A stretch of 64,000 nt of DNA, from contig NZ_JAOZVR010000049.1 in the NCBI RefSeq assembly GCF_025869515.1, positions 1 to 64,000 on the forward strand. Direction: 5' to 3'. Each line of letters starts with the position of its first letter. Position 1 is the stretch's first letter. Positions 37,922 through 46,039 of this stretch are shown here, one piece after another. This DNA comes from Ferrovibrio sp. (GTDB lineage Bacteria; Pseudomonadota; Alphaproteobacteria; Ferrovibrionales; Ferrovibrionaceae). The translations under genes were made by a program, and so were the position numbers. A model generated the notes under the pieces. The model did not search any database, had not been told where the DNA came from, and saw only the letters and a program-made list of their open reading frames with translations.

Positions 37922-37998
37922 ATAGCCAGTTCAACTCTATGGTTTGCGCCGGACGCCGCTTAACCGCGCCGGGAAGACGGGGCCGGGGAGGACAGAGA

Positions 37999-39081
37999 AT
38001 GACGCCGCAGGAACGCGGATTGCGGGTGCGCCAGATGGGCGCGCGCGCCGACTGGTGGGCCTTGCGCCGCGAACCGGTGCTCGATCCGCAGCAGGAGATC
38101 GTCGACGCGCATTTCCATCTCTGGGACGAACGCGACTTTCCCGACCCGGCCGTGCCGGGCGCGATGCTGCGGACCAGCCGCTATCTGCTGGACGAGTTTC
38201 TGGCCGATGCCGGCGCCGGCCACAAAATCGCGCAGGCCGTCTATATCGAATGCGGCTCGGCATACCGCACAGACGGGCCGGAGCATCTGCGCGCCGCGGG
38301 CGAGACGGAATGGGCCGCCGGCCTGGCGGCGCGATCCGCCGGCAGCGGCGGCACGGCAACCATCGCGGCGATCGTGGCGCATGCCGATCTGCGGCATCCC
38401 GGGCTGGACGCGCTGCTCGACGCGCATGAGGCGGCCGGCGGCGGCCGCCTGCGCGGCATCCGCCAGAGCGGCGCCCGCCTGGAAGATCCGTCGGCGCGGC
38501 TGCTCGCCGGCGCCGCGCCGCCCGGCCTCTATGCCGATCCGGCCTTTCGCCGCGGCCTGGCCCGCGTGGCCGAACGCGGCCTCGCCTTCGATGCCTTCCT
38601 GTTTCATTTCCAGCTCGACGAACTGGCCGACCTGGCCCGCGCGGTGCCGGCCGCCACCATCGTGATCGATCACCTCGGCGCGCCGGTGGGCTATGCCGGC
38701 GGCCCGCCCGACCGCGACCCGCCCGGACGCGATCCGGTCTTCGCCGACTGGTGCGCCCGCATCGACCGGCTGGCCGGGCTGCCGAACCTGGTGATGAAAC
38801 TCGGCGGCATGGCCTCGATCGTCACGCAGTATGACGCCCATACCCGCGCGCTGCCGCCGTCGTCGCAGAATTTCGTTGACGAGCGCGGCGCCTATTTCCA
38901 TCACGCGATCCGGCGTTTCGGTCCGGACCGCTGCATGTTCGAAAGCAACTTCCCGGTCGACAGCGTGGCGATCGGCTACGGCACGCTGTGGAATGCCTAC
39001 AAGATCATCGCCGCCGAACACGGCGCGGCGGCCGCGCAGCTGCTGCTGGCCGGCACCGCGCGGCGCATTTATGCCTGCTAG
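37999..39081 (+). CDS. Metal-dependent amidohydrolase (pyrone-dicarboxylate hydrolase-like)
   Basis: A TIM-barrel amidohydrolase of 360 residues. The ATG at 37999 follows GGGGAGGACAGAG; the frame upstream to 37774 is antisense to the LysR gene. The VDAHFHLWDE motif near residue 36 gives the metal-binding HxH, IVIDHLGAPV supplies a further His, and MFESNFPVDS ends the barrel with the catalytic Asp. This arrangement is that of amidohydrolase 2-type proteins such as 2-pyrone-4,6-dicarboxylate and L-fuconolactone hydrolases. The substrate may be a lactone or pyrone linked to the imported acids. Confidence 0.85.
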   Translation: MTPQERGLRVRQMGARADWWALRREPVLDPQQEIVDAHFHLWDERDFPDPAVPGAMLRTSRYLLDEFLADAGAGHKIAQAVYIECGSAYRTDGPEHLRAAGETEWAAGLAARSAGSGGTATIAAIVAHADLRHPGLDALLDAHEAAGGGRLRGIRQSGARLEDPSARLLAGAAPPGLYADPAFRRGLARVAERGLAFDAFLFHFQLDELADLARAVPAATIVIDHLGAPVGYAGGPPDRDPPGRDPVFADWCARIDRLAGLPNLVMKLGGMASIVTQYDAHTRALPPSSQNFVDERGAYFHHAIRRFGPDRCMFESNFPVDSVAIGYGTLWNAYKIIAAEHGAAAAQLLLAGTARRIYAC

Positions 39082-39135
39082 GCGCGGCTGCGGAAGACGG
39101 AGCTGACAGGAAGACGGGGGAATGATCGGAAGAAT

Positions 39136-39210
39136 TGGAGCGGGCGAAGGGATTCGAACCCTCGACCCCAACCTTGGCAAGGTTGTGCTCTACCCCTGAG
39201 CTACGCCCGC
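39136..39210 (-). tRNA. tRNA-Gly (GCC)
   Basis: A 75-base cloverleaf on the minus strand: acceptor GCGGGCG pairs with CGCCCGC, the D arm is GCTC..GAGC, the anticodon stem CAACC/GGTTG closes the loop TTGCCAA (anticodon GCC), and the T arm has GGTTCGAATCC. The CCA end is encoded. Its 3' end points toward the catabolic block. A promoter (CTTGCA, 17 bases, TATAGT) lies about 99 bases upstream. Confidence 0.97.
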
Positions 39211-39528
39211 TCGGCGCCCGGCTGAACCGGAGATGTCCGGGAAACCCGGCGACGTCCCAGACGAAGATGTCCGGAACGACCAACCGGGGGTGCCGGTTGC
39301 AGGCGCGCACTATACCCAGCCAAAACCCCGATGCAAGCGTCTCGTTTGACAAAATAAACCGCCCGGCCAATGACTTCCGGCGGGGGCTCCGGCCGCGCCG
39401 GCAGGCGACGGCAAAGTGCTTGGCCGGACTGGGCTTCTCGGCGGTTCCGGCGGGAAAGCCCTTGCGCGCTCCGGGGCGCTCCTGTATCAGGTGCGCCTCG
39501 CGCGGGCTCCTGGCCCGGCGGCTTATGG
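39211..39528. other. 318-bp gap between two tRNA genes
   Basis: No protein gene is seen; the short ORFs here are fortuitous. It contains the tRNA-Gly promoter and leader on the minus strand, and upstream sequence of tRNA-Glu with a weak candidate promoter (CTTGCG at 39461-39466, 16 bases, TGTATC at 39483-39488). Confidence 0.6.
39309..39337 (-). promoter_or_regulatory. Promoter of tRNA-Gly
   Basis: On the minus strand, CTTGCA (39332-39337) is followed after 17 bases by TATAGT (39309-39314), a good alphaproteobacterial housekeeping promoter. It leads into the tRNA-Gly gene through a leader of roughly 90 bases. Confidence 0.6.
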
Positions 39529-39604
39529 GTCCCCATCGTCTAGAGGCCCAGGACGGCGCCCTCTCACGGCGCAAACCGGGGTTCGAATCCCCGTGGGGAC
39601 GCCA
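39529..39604 (+). tRNA. tRNA-Glu (CTC)
   Basis: A 76-base cloverleaf: acceptor GTCCCCA pairs with TGGGGAC, the anticodon arm is GCGCC/GGCGC around the loop CTCTCAC (anticodon CTC), the T arm is CCGGGGTTCGAATCCCCG, and GCCA is encoded at the 3' end. Its 3' end points to the AT-rich patch with the TIR gene, a typical integration hotspot layout, but no direct copy of its 3' end was found beyond the patch. Confidence 0.97.
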
Positions 39605-39645
39605 ACTTCATTCCGGCAATCAAATTAATGCGTGGCTTGGTAGAG

Positions 39646-39661
39646 CGTATTTCGAAATACG
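39646..39661. repeat. 16-base perfect palindrome CGTATTTCGAAATACG
   Basis: A fully symmetric 16-base sequence 42 bases downstream of tRNA-Glu and 28 bases beyond the end of the TIR-region reading frames. It overlaps one of the inverted repeats that flank the AT-rich patch. It may be a protein-binding site or a mobile-element end. Confidence 0.6.
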
Positions 39662-39665
39662 TCTG
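39653..39665. repeat. Left inverted repeat flanking the TIR patch
   Basis: CGAAATACGTCTG at 39653-39665 matches, in inverted orientation, CAGACGTATTTTCG at 40314-40327, with 11 contiguous identical bases plus CG after a one-base gap. The pair encloses the TIR reading frames almost exactly. Confidence 0.45.
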
Positions 39666-39688
39666 CGCTTGTTTCGACTGGTTGCGAT

Positions 39689-39892
39689 TTAGTTTTTGGG
39701 TTTGCTAGATACCAAATCAGAAAGCCAAGCCGGGTAACCACCGTATCCGAAGGTTAGTTCGAGCGCAGCTGCTATTTCTGGCCGAAGATTGTCAATGAGG
39801 TGTTCATAGCCGATGGAACAAAACTGCGGGCCCTCTGCGTAGCTAGCTACTTGATATGGAGGGAATCGTCCTAAATTGATGCTGAATAGCAT
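39689..39892 (-). pseudogene. C-terminal fragment of the TIR protein in a shifted frame
   Basis: A 67-codon frame that overlaps the end of the TIR frame by 50 bases and is shifted by +1. The AT-rich composition continues unchanged, and the residues read like a coherent globular segment (PPYQVASYAEGP, LRPEIAAALELTFGYGG). Its ATG has no usable spacing to a ribosome site (AGAGG abuts it). The simplest reading is that it and the TIR frame were one gene of about 205 codons, broken by a single-base indel near 39850-39870; a separate overlapping gene or recoding is the alternative. I recognise no domain in it. Confidence 0.5.
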
Positions 39893-40283
39893 CCTCTATG
39901 GCTTCGAATTGTTGATTATTCCAAGCTTGGACATGCTGTATTGAGGCGATTTGTTCAGGGATGGGTCTAATATCGTCAAGCAGAACTGGGATAAGATAGA
40001 TATCAGAGAGTAGCTTCTCTTGATGCTTATCTAAGACAAGCTTGATTTCCCTTTGAAGATATCCTCGCCTGTCTATGGCTTGGTTCGAAAGAAACAGAAC
40101 GATTAAATCCGCCTTGTTCAAAGCCTGTTTGATTTGGAAGTCCCAATTTTGTCCGGCTTTGATTCTCTGTACATCAAGCCAGACATCATATTCTTTCAGC
40201 TTTAAATATTTGACATACGGCAGTACTCGCTCCCGATCTGGCGAGGCATAGCTGACGAAAATTAAGGGAGCCTCAGCTGGCAT
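39843..40283 (-). CDS. TIR-domain protein (probably truncated by frameshift)
   Basis: A 146-residue protein that is almost entirely one TIR domain: IFVSYASPDRERVLPYVKYL (strand A and first helix, from residue 8), DVWLDVQRIKAGQNWDFQI (BB-loop region, 33-51), ADLIVLFLSNQAI (58-70) and RRGYLQREIKLVLD, with Glu79 at the place of the NADase catalytic glutamate. Prokaryotic TIR domains of this kind hydrolyse NAD+ or make cyclic ADP-ribose signals, often in anti-phage defence. The gene is clearly AT-richer than everything around it. No Thoeris, CBASS or Argonaute partner is nearby. No good ribosome site precedes the ATG. Confidence 0.8.
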   Translation of the reverse strand: MPAEAPLIFVSYASPDRERVLPYVKYLKLKEYDVWLDVQRIKAGQNWDFQIKQALNKADLIVLFLSNQAIDRRGYLQREIKLVLDKHQEKLLSDIYLIPVLLDDIRPIPEQIASIQHVQAWNNQQFEAIEDAIQHQFRTIPSISSS

Positions 40284-40313
40284 GTTTTCGAGTCAATTTT
40301 TTTGAGCCGCACT

Positions 40314-40327
40314 CAGACGTATTTTCG
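40314..40327. repeat. Right inverted repeat flanking the TIR patch
   Basis: CAGACGTATTTTCG, the inverted partner of 39653-39665, 31 bases upstream of the TIR start codon. Confidence 0.45.
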
Positions 40328-40395
40328 TAAACCCCAGATAAAAGCCCAGAAGATCATGATCGCTATACAATGCGATGGTCAAACGTCATTAAGTC

Positions 40396-40893
40396 TCAAT
40401 CCGCCGCGATATCCTCGGCCGGCATATCCACCGGCACGCCCGGCTCGCTTTTCGAGCAGCGGATGGTCAGCGCGGTTTTCACATGCGCCACGTTCTGCAA
40501 AGCAGTCAATTCTCGCGTCAGGAATGTCTGGTAGGCGTCCCAGTCGCGCGCCACGATCTTCAGGATGAAATCGTTCTCGCCGGCCAGCATGTAGCATTCG
40601 CGCACCTGGGCCCAGCCGGTCACGGTCTGCTCGAAGGCCACCAGGTCATGCTCGGCCTGGCTGTTCAGCCCCACCATGGCAAACACGGTGACGCCATAGC
40701 CCAGCAGCTGCGGGTTGAGGTCGGCGTGATAGCCCTTGATATAGCCGGCCTCCTCCAGCGCCCGCACCCGGCGCAGGCAGGGCGGCGCCGAGATGCCGAC
40801 CCGCGAGGCGAGGTCGACATTGGTCATGCGGCCGTCGGCCTGCAGATCGGACAGAATCTTGCGGTCGATGAGGTCGAGTTTCACGCGTTGCAT
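40396..40893 (-). CDS. Lrp/AsnC-family transcriptional regulator
   Basis: A 165-residue regulator (from the ATG at 40893; a TTG at 40908 would add five residues). N-terminal HTH: LIDRKILSDLQADGRMTNVD and VGISAPPCLRRVRALEEAGYI; C-terminal RAM/ACT domain with CYMLAGENDFILKIVARD. Lrp-type proteins bind amino acids and act as octamers. The start is preceded by the palindrome GAAAATTTTC and an AT-rich promoter. No divergent partner is close (trxB is 0.8 kb away). Confidence 0.93.
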   Translation of the reverse strand: MQRVKLDLIDRKILSDLQADGRMTNVDLASRVGISAPPCLRRVRALEEAGYIKGYHADLNPQLLGYGVTVFAMVGLNSQAEHDLVAFEQTVTGWAQVRECYMLAGENDFILKIVARDWDAYQTFLTRELTALQNVAHVKTALTIRCSKSEPGVPVDMPAEDIAAD

Positions 40894-40894
40894 G

Positions 40895-40904
40895 GAAAAT
40901 TTTC
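40895..40904. promoter_or_regulatory. GAAAATTTTC palindrome at the Lrp gene start
   Basis: A 10-base palindrome directly adjoining the start codon of the lrp-like gene. Lrp proteins commonly autoregulate through AT-rich dyads, so this is a candidate autoregulatory site. Confidence 0.35.
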
Positions 40905-40927
40905 TCAAATGGGAAGGTTACGCAATA

Positions 40928-40955
40928 ATATTATAAAATCCCGCAAGAATCCAAG
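40928..40955 (-). promoter_or_regulatory. Candidate promoter of the Lrp gene
   Basis: On the minus strand, CTTGGA (40950-40955), a 16-base spacer and TAATAT (40928-40933), located 35 bases before the start codon in an AT-rich island. Confidence 0.4.
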
Positions 40956-41280
40956 GCTTCCGGCAGAAAGAAAATTTCGTGTGCGGAGTATCGGCCGGTT
41001 TGCCCGGCCGGGCCGGGCTGTCGGCGGCCGGCCGGGAGGGGCTTGATTTCCGGATTAAAGTTCCCAATATGTTCCCATTGGCCCTGCCGGCAGCCCGCCG
41101 GCGGGTCCGCCCGCGCTGTTGGACATGTGAATATCGCAGATGTGCATACCGGTGCATGCGCCCCGGCCGCGCCGGTTCGGCCCGGTTCGGACTCGAACGG
41201 GCTCCGTTCGGCACGCAATGGGACGCGTTCAGCACTCCATGGGCTCGGTACAGCATCGAATGGACCTGACCCGGCACTGA

Positions 41281-41394
41281 ACGAACCCGAACGAGCCGAA
41301 ACGAACGCAAACGAGCCGAAACGAACCCGAACGAAGCGAAACGAACCCGAACGAACCCGAACGAACCCGAACGAACGCAAACGAGCCAAAATGA
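41281..41394. repeat. 10-bp tandem repeat array (consensus ACGAACCCGA)
   Basis: Eleven consecutive 10-base units, each starting ACGA, with variants ACGAGCCGAA, ACGAACGCAA and ACGAAGCGAA, and exact ACGAACCCGA in five copies. The period equals about one helical turn. Units are contiguous with no spacers, so it is not a CRISPR array. Confidence 0.85.
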
Positions 41395-41619
41395 AACCGG
41401 GAGGGCGGCCTGTGGCCGCCGTCACCGCCGCCGCCGATTCCGCCGCCCTGCCGCCCGGCCGCGCTATATCGACTGCATACCAACACCGAGTCGTTTCCCT
41501 GCTGTCACCGGCCTGTCATTTGACCTTGCGGAAAAGCCGCGCCATTGCTTGCGGGAATTGCTTTCCCCGGGCCTTTCCCCCGCACCTGCCCTTGGCACCT
41601 GACCGGCCCGCTGTCATAA

Positions 41620-42642
<1,023 letters not shown>

Positions 42643-42676
42643 ACGCAGCTGCAAACTGCGTCTGTAAGGGGGACCT

Positions 42677-43573
42677 ATGTCGGCGCTTGATTGGGACAAG
42701 CTGCGCATTTTCCATGCGGTGGCGGAAGCCGGCAGCCTGACCCATGCCGGCGAATCGCTCGGCCTGAGCCAGTCGGCGGTCAGCCGGCAGATCGGCGCGC
42801 TCGAAACCCAGCTCAATGCCACGCTGTTCCATCGCCATGCGCGCGGCCTGATCCTGACCGAACAGGGCGAGCTGCTGTATCGCACGGCGCGCGACATCTT
42901 CGCCCGCCTCGCCGTCACCGAGGCGATGATCGCCGATGCCAAGGACAAGCCGTCCGGCGAGCTCTGCGTCACCACCACAGTTGCATTTGGGACTGTGTGG
43001 CTGGCGCCGCGGCTGAAGGAATTCATGGACCTCTATCCCGATATCCGCATCGAGATGGTGGTGGACGATCGCGAACTCGATCTCTCCATGCGCGAGGCCG
43101 ATGTGGCGATCCGCATGTGGAAGCCGACCCAGGCCGACCTGATCCACCGCAAGCTGCTCACCGTGCACAATCACGTCTATGCCTCGGTGGATTACGTCAC
43201 CCGCTTCGGCGCGCCGCAGACCATCGAGGATCTCGACCGTCACCACCTGATCGTCTACGGCGAGGAAGCCCCGGCGCATTTCAACAACATCAACTGGCTG
43301 CTGCATGCCGGCGAGCCGGCTGTGCCGCGCGATCCGGTCCTGACGGTGAACAACGTCTATGGCGTGATGCAGTCGGTGGCCAGCGGGCTCGGCATCGCCG
43401 CGCTGCCCGATTATATGGTCGAGGGCAATCCGCGCATCGTGCGGGTGATGCCCAATATCGACGGACCCAGCTTCGATACCTACCTCGTGTATCCCGAAGA
43501 GCTGCGCAACACCAAGCGCCTTGCCGTGTTCCGCGATTTTCTGCTGCGCAAGGTGGCGGACTGGCGCTACTGA
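42677..43573 (+). CDS. LysR-family transcriptional regulator
   Basis: A 298-residue LysR protein: HTH at 1-65 (WDKLRIFHAVAEAGSLTHAG, SQSAVSRQIGALETQL) and a substrate domain with TTTVAFGTVWLAPRLKEFM. Located directly after trxB and 2 bases before the histidine kinase start, so the three may share a transcript. The target genes are unknown; unlike most LysR genes it has no divergent partner. Confidence 0.92.
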   Translation: MSALDWDKLRIFHAVAEAGSLTHAGESLGLSQSAVSRQIGALETQLNATLFHRHARGLILTEQGELLYRTARDIFARLAVTEAMIADAKDKPSGELCVTTTVAFGTVWLAPRLKEFMDLYPDIRIEMVVDDRELDLSMREADVAIRMWKPTQADLIHRKLLTVHNHVYASVDYVTRFGAPQTIEDLDRHHLIVYGEEAPAHFNNINWLLHAGEPAVPRDPVLTVNNVYGVMQSVASGLGIAALPDYMVEGNPRIVRVMPNIDGPSFDTYLVYPEELRNTKRLAVFRDFLLRKVADWRY

Positions 43574-43575
43574 AC

Positions 43576-45771
43576 ATGGCCCCGCAATCGGAATCGGCGA
43601 GCGGCGGCGTTGCCCGGCGTAACGAACTGCTGGTGCGCGTGCGCCGGCCGCTCGATATGGCGCTGCAGGTCTTCGCCGCGGTCGCCGTGGTTCTGCTGCT
43701 CGACGATTACCTGCCGCTCGGCCTGCGGCTGGGATACCTCGCCGCCACGGCATCGGTGGTCGGCCTGCAGTATCTCACCCATCGCCGGTTCATGGCCGAT
43801 CGCGAGCGCCGCAGCCGTGCCGGGGCCTGGCGCTGGCGGCTGATCGCCGTTTACAGCCTGAACGGCGCGCTGTTCGGCGCCACGGCGGCGACCATCGTCA
43901 GCCTGCCCTACGAGGCCGCACCGCTGCTGGCGCTGCTCTGTGTCGTCGGCATGATCGTTTCGGTCAGCCTCACGGTCGCCGTGCAACTGGTGGTCTCGGG
44001 CATCGTGATCGTGCTGTCGGTCCTGCCGGGCGTCGTGACCCTGATGCTGGCCGGATTGCCGGACCAGCGGCTGTTCGGCGCCGCCGGCCTGATCGTCATG
44101 GTGCTGCTGTTCAGTTTCGCGCACCGGCTCAACCGCTATTTCCGCCGCACCACCGACCTGGTCGAGCGTCTGCGCATGATGCTGCAGGACCGCACGCGCA
44201 GCAGTGCCGATGCCGAGGCCGCGCAGCGCCGGCTGCGCTCGATCCTGGATACCGCGCCATTTCCCATCGTCGTCGCGCGGCGCAACGACGGCGCCTTCCT
44301 CTACAGCAACCGCCCGGCGGCGGAACTCTTCGGCATCGAGGATAACAGTCCGACCGCCGCGCCGCGCTATGTGCTCGACCCCGTGCATCGCGAGCGGATT
44401 TTCAATGCGGGCGCGGTGCAGCCCGAGGAAGAGCTGCAGATCGCCACCGTGCAGGGGCGGGCGATCTGGGCCACCATGGCCGCCGTGCCCATGCGGTATG
44501 GCGAGGAGGATGCCGCCCTGGTAGTGGTGAATGACATCACGGCGAAGAAGGCATCCGAGGAAAAACTGCGCGAGGCCGAGCAGCGCCTGATCGATGCCCT
44601 GGCCGTGGCGCCGGATGGCGTCGCCCTGTTCGATGGCGAGCAGCGCCTGCTGGTCTGCAATCCGGCCTATGCCGGTATCATCGGCGTGCCGCTTGAGGCC
44701 ATCGCCGGCATGACGCACCAGGATATCTGCCTGGCCTCGGTGCGCGCCCGGCCGGCCCCGCAGGCGGCCGGCGTGCAGACCGATTACCAGGAATGGCTGG
44801 ACACGCGGCGGCGCACCTTCACGGCCGGCCGCAGCGAGCCGCATATCTTCTACGACACGCGCGACCGGCGCTGGCTGCAGATCCGCGATTTCCGCCTCGA
44901 CTCCGGCGGCACCGCATCGCTGATCACCGATATCACGGTGCTGAAGCGCAGCGAACGCGAACTGCGCGAAGCCAACGACACGCTCGCCGCCCGCGGCGAA
45001 ACGCTGGAAGCGGCGCGCAAGGCGGCGATCAAGGCGCACCAGGATGCCGAATATGCCAATCGCGCCAAGAGCCAGTTCCTCGCGCATATGAGCCATGAGC
45101 TGCGCACGCCGCTGAATGCCATCATCGGTTTTTCCGAGATCATGGCGCTGCAGCTGCTCGGCGCCTCCGGCGTGCCGCAATACGACCGATACGCCAACGA
45201 CATCCTGGCGGCCGGGCGTCATCTGCTGGCGGTGATCGACGACATCCTGGATCTCTCGAAGGTCGAAGCCGGCAAGATGAAACTGGCGGCCGCGCCGGTG
45301 CCCTGGGATCGCCTGTTCCAGGATTGCATGACACTGCTGCGCCCGCTCGCGGCCGACCGCATGGTGACGTTGCAGGTGGAGCCGGCGCCCGAGGGCGCCA
45401 CGGTCTTTGCCGATGAACGGCTGGCCAAGCAGATGCTGGTCAACCTGCTGTCCAATGCGGTGAAATACACGCCCTCGGGCGGCTATGCGCTGATCCGGCT
45501 GCTGCCCGGCGCGGACGGCAGCGCGGTGGTCGAGGTGGTGGATAGCGGTGTCGGCATGGATCAGGCCGATGTGCAAAAGGCACTCGAGCCTTTCGGCCGC
45601 ATCGATTCCGCGCTGGTCTCGCAGATGCGCGGCACCGGCCTGGGCCTGCCGCTGGTCAAGGCCCTGATCGAGCTGCATGGCGGCCGCCTGGATATCGAGT
45701 CCGTGCCTGGTACCGGCACGACGGTGCGCCTGTATTTTCCGGCCCCGCAGGCCCCGCAACTGCAGTTATAA
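43576..45771 (+). CDS. Membrane PAS-domain sensor histidine kinase
   Basis: A 731-residue kinase. The ATG at 43576 follows the LysR stop by 2 bases; the frame that runs upstream is antisense-free shadow. An N-terminal block of about six hydrophobic helices (about 20-185) is followed by PAS 1 (about 215-325, ILDTAPFPIVVARRNDGAF), PAS 2 (about 340-455, ALAVAPDGVALFDGEQRLL), a coiled linker, HisKA with AHMSHELRTPLNAIIGF (His507) and a HATPase domain with NLLSNAVKYTPSGG and GTGLGLPLVKALIE. No response regulator is next to it. The kinase core resembles that of the CBS kinase at 17.4 kb. Confidence 0.9.
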   Translation: MAPQSESASGGVARRNELLVRVRRPLDMALQVFAAVAVVLLLDDYLPLGLRLGYLAATASVVGLQYLTHRRFMADRERRSRAGAWRWRLIAVYSLNGALFGATAATIVSLPYEAAPLLALLCVVGMIVSVSLTVAVQLVVSGIVIVLSVLPGVVTLMLAGLPDQRLFGAAGLIVMVLLFSFAHRLNRYFRRTTDLVERLRMMLQDRTRSSADAEAAQRRLRSILDTAPFPIVVARRNDGAFLYSNRPAAELFGIEDNSPTAAPRYVLDPVHRERIFNAGAVQPEEELQIATVQGRAIWATMAAVPMRYGEEDAALVVVNDITAKKASEEKLREAEQRLIDALAVAPDGVALFDGEQRLLVCNPAYAGIIGVPLEAIAGMTHQDICLASVRARPAPQAAGVQTDYQEWLDTRRRTFTAGRSEPHIFYDTRDRRWLQIRDFRLDSGGTASLITDITVLKRSERELREANDTLAARGETLEAARKAAIKAHQDAEYANRAKSQFLAHMSHELRTPLNAIIGFSEIMALQLLGASGVPQYDRYANDILAAGRHLLAVIDDILDLSKVEAGKMKLAAAPVPWDRLFQDCMTLLRPLAADRMVTLQVEPAPEGATVFADERLAKQMLVNLLSNAVKYTPSGGYALIRLLPGADGSAVVEVVDSGVGMDQADVQKALEPFGRIDSALVSQMRGTGLGLPLVKALIELHGGRLDIESVPGTGTTVRLYFPAPQAPQLQL

Positions 45772-45781
45772 GCTGTTGAAT

Positions 45782-45813
45782 CGCATAACTTAGTAGGCGG
45801 CTTTCAGTTATGC
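45782..45813. repeat. Inverted repeat after the PAS kinase gene
   Basis: GCATAACT and AGTTATGC pair around a 16-base loop, about 11 bases after the kinase stop. There is no U-run, so it is not a classical terminator; it could be a 3'-end structure or the start of the structured segment downstream. Confidence 0.4.
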
Positions 45814-45839
45814 GCTGCCCGCATGGCTGAGTTGTAAAT

Positions 45840-46037
45840 TCAATGGATACTCAAACGAGTCACCAGGCGGTACATCATTGCCTGTCAGATGTTGCGTCGC
45901 AGCATCTTCCGGTTTTTGGCTTCGGCCAGAAACTCTGGCCGCTGCAGCTCCCCCGCTGCTTCGGTCAGTCCGCGCGTCTCGCGCGGAGCCTCCCTGTTAA
46001 GACTTTGCCGGCCTGTAACCCAGGCCGGCTTTTTTTT
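45840..46037 (+). ncRNA. Candidate structured small RNA ending in an intrinsic terminator
   Basis: This roughly 200-base segment holds four successive hairpins: GATGTTGC/GCAGCATC (45888-45906), GGCCAG/CTGGCC (45924-45940), GCAGC/GCTGC with a TCCCCC loop (45944-45959) and CCGCGCG/CGCGCGG (45970-45986). A single-stranded CCTCCC follows, then the terminator. C-rich loops of this kind (anti-ribosome-site motifs) occur in several alphaproteobacterial regulatory RNAs. No known family was recognised. The 5' end is a guess, as no clear promoter was found. Confidence 0.45.
46007..46037 (+). terminator. Intrinsic terminator
   Basis: GCCGGCCTG (46007-46015) and CAGGCCGGC (46021-46029) form a perfect 9-bp stem with loop TAACC, followed by eight T. 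It acts for plus-strand transcripts. The nearest plus-strand gene ends 235 bases upstream, and the convergent HAD gene ends 3 bases beyond it. Confidence 0.9.
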
Positions 46038-46039
46038 GC

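Larger units (their letters stand above)
26948..39156. mobile_element. Possible decayed genomic island at tRNA-Gly carrying a catabolic cluster
   Basis: The segment is bounded on the right by the tRNA-Gly gene and on the left by the partial direct copy of that tRNA's 3' end. It contains two TRAP transporters, an E1 alpha/beta pair, a CoA-transferase, a LysR regulator and an amidohydrolase, all accessory-type functions, while core genes lie on both sides. No integrase, transposase or mobility gene is present, so if it was an island it has lost its machinery. This is inference from layout. Confidence 0.3.

Noticed and set aside
39605-40395. A direct repeat of the tRNA-Glu 3' end beyond the TIR patch
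   Set aside because: Searched by eye for GGTTCGAATCCCCG or its degenerate forms right of the patch and found none, so tRNA-Glu attachment is not supported by a direct repeat; only the inverted repeats remain.
41281-41394. 10-bp repeats as a CRISPR array
   Set aside because: Units are contiguous with no unique spacers, are far shorter than CRISPR repeats, and no cas genes occur in the window.
43567-45759. 730-codon minus-strand open frame opposite the PAS kinase
   Set aside because: The sense strand encodes a full PAS-HisKA-HATPase kinase; the antisense translation has no domain.
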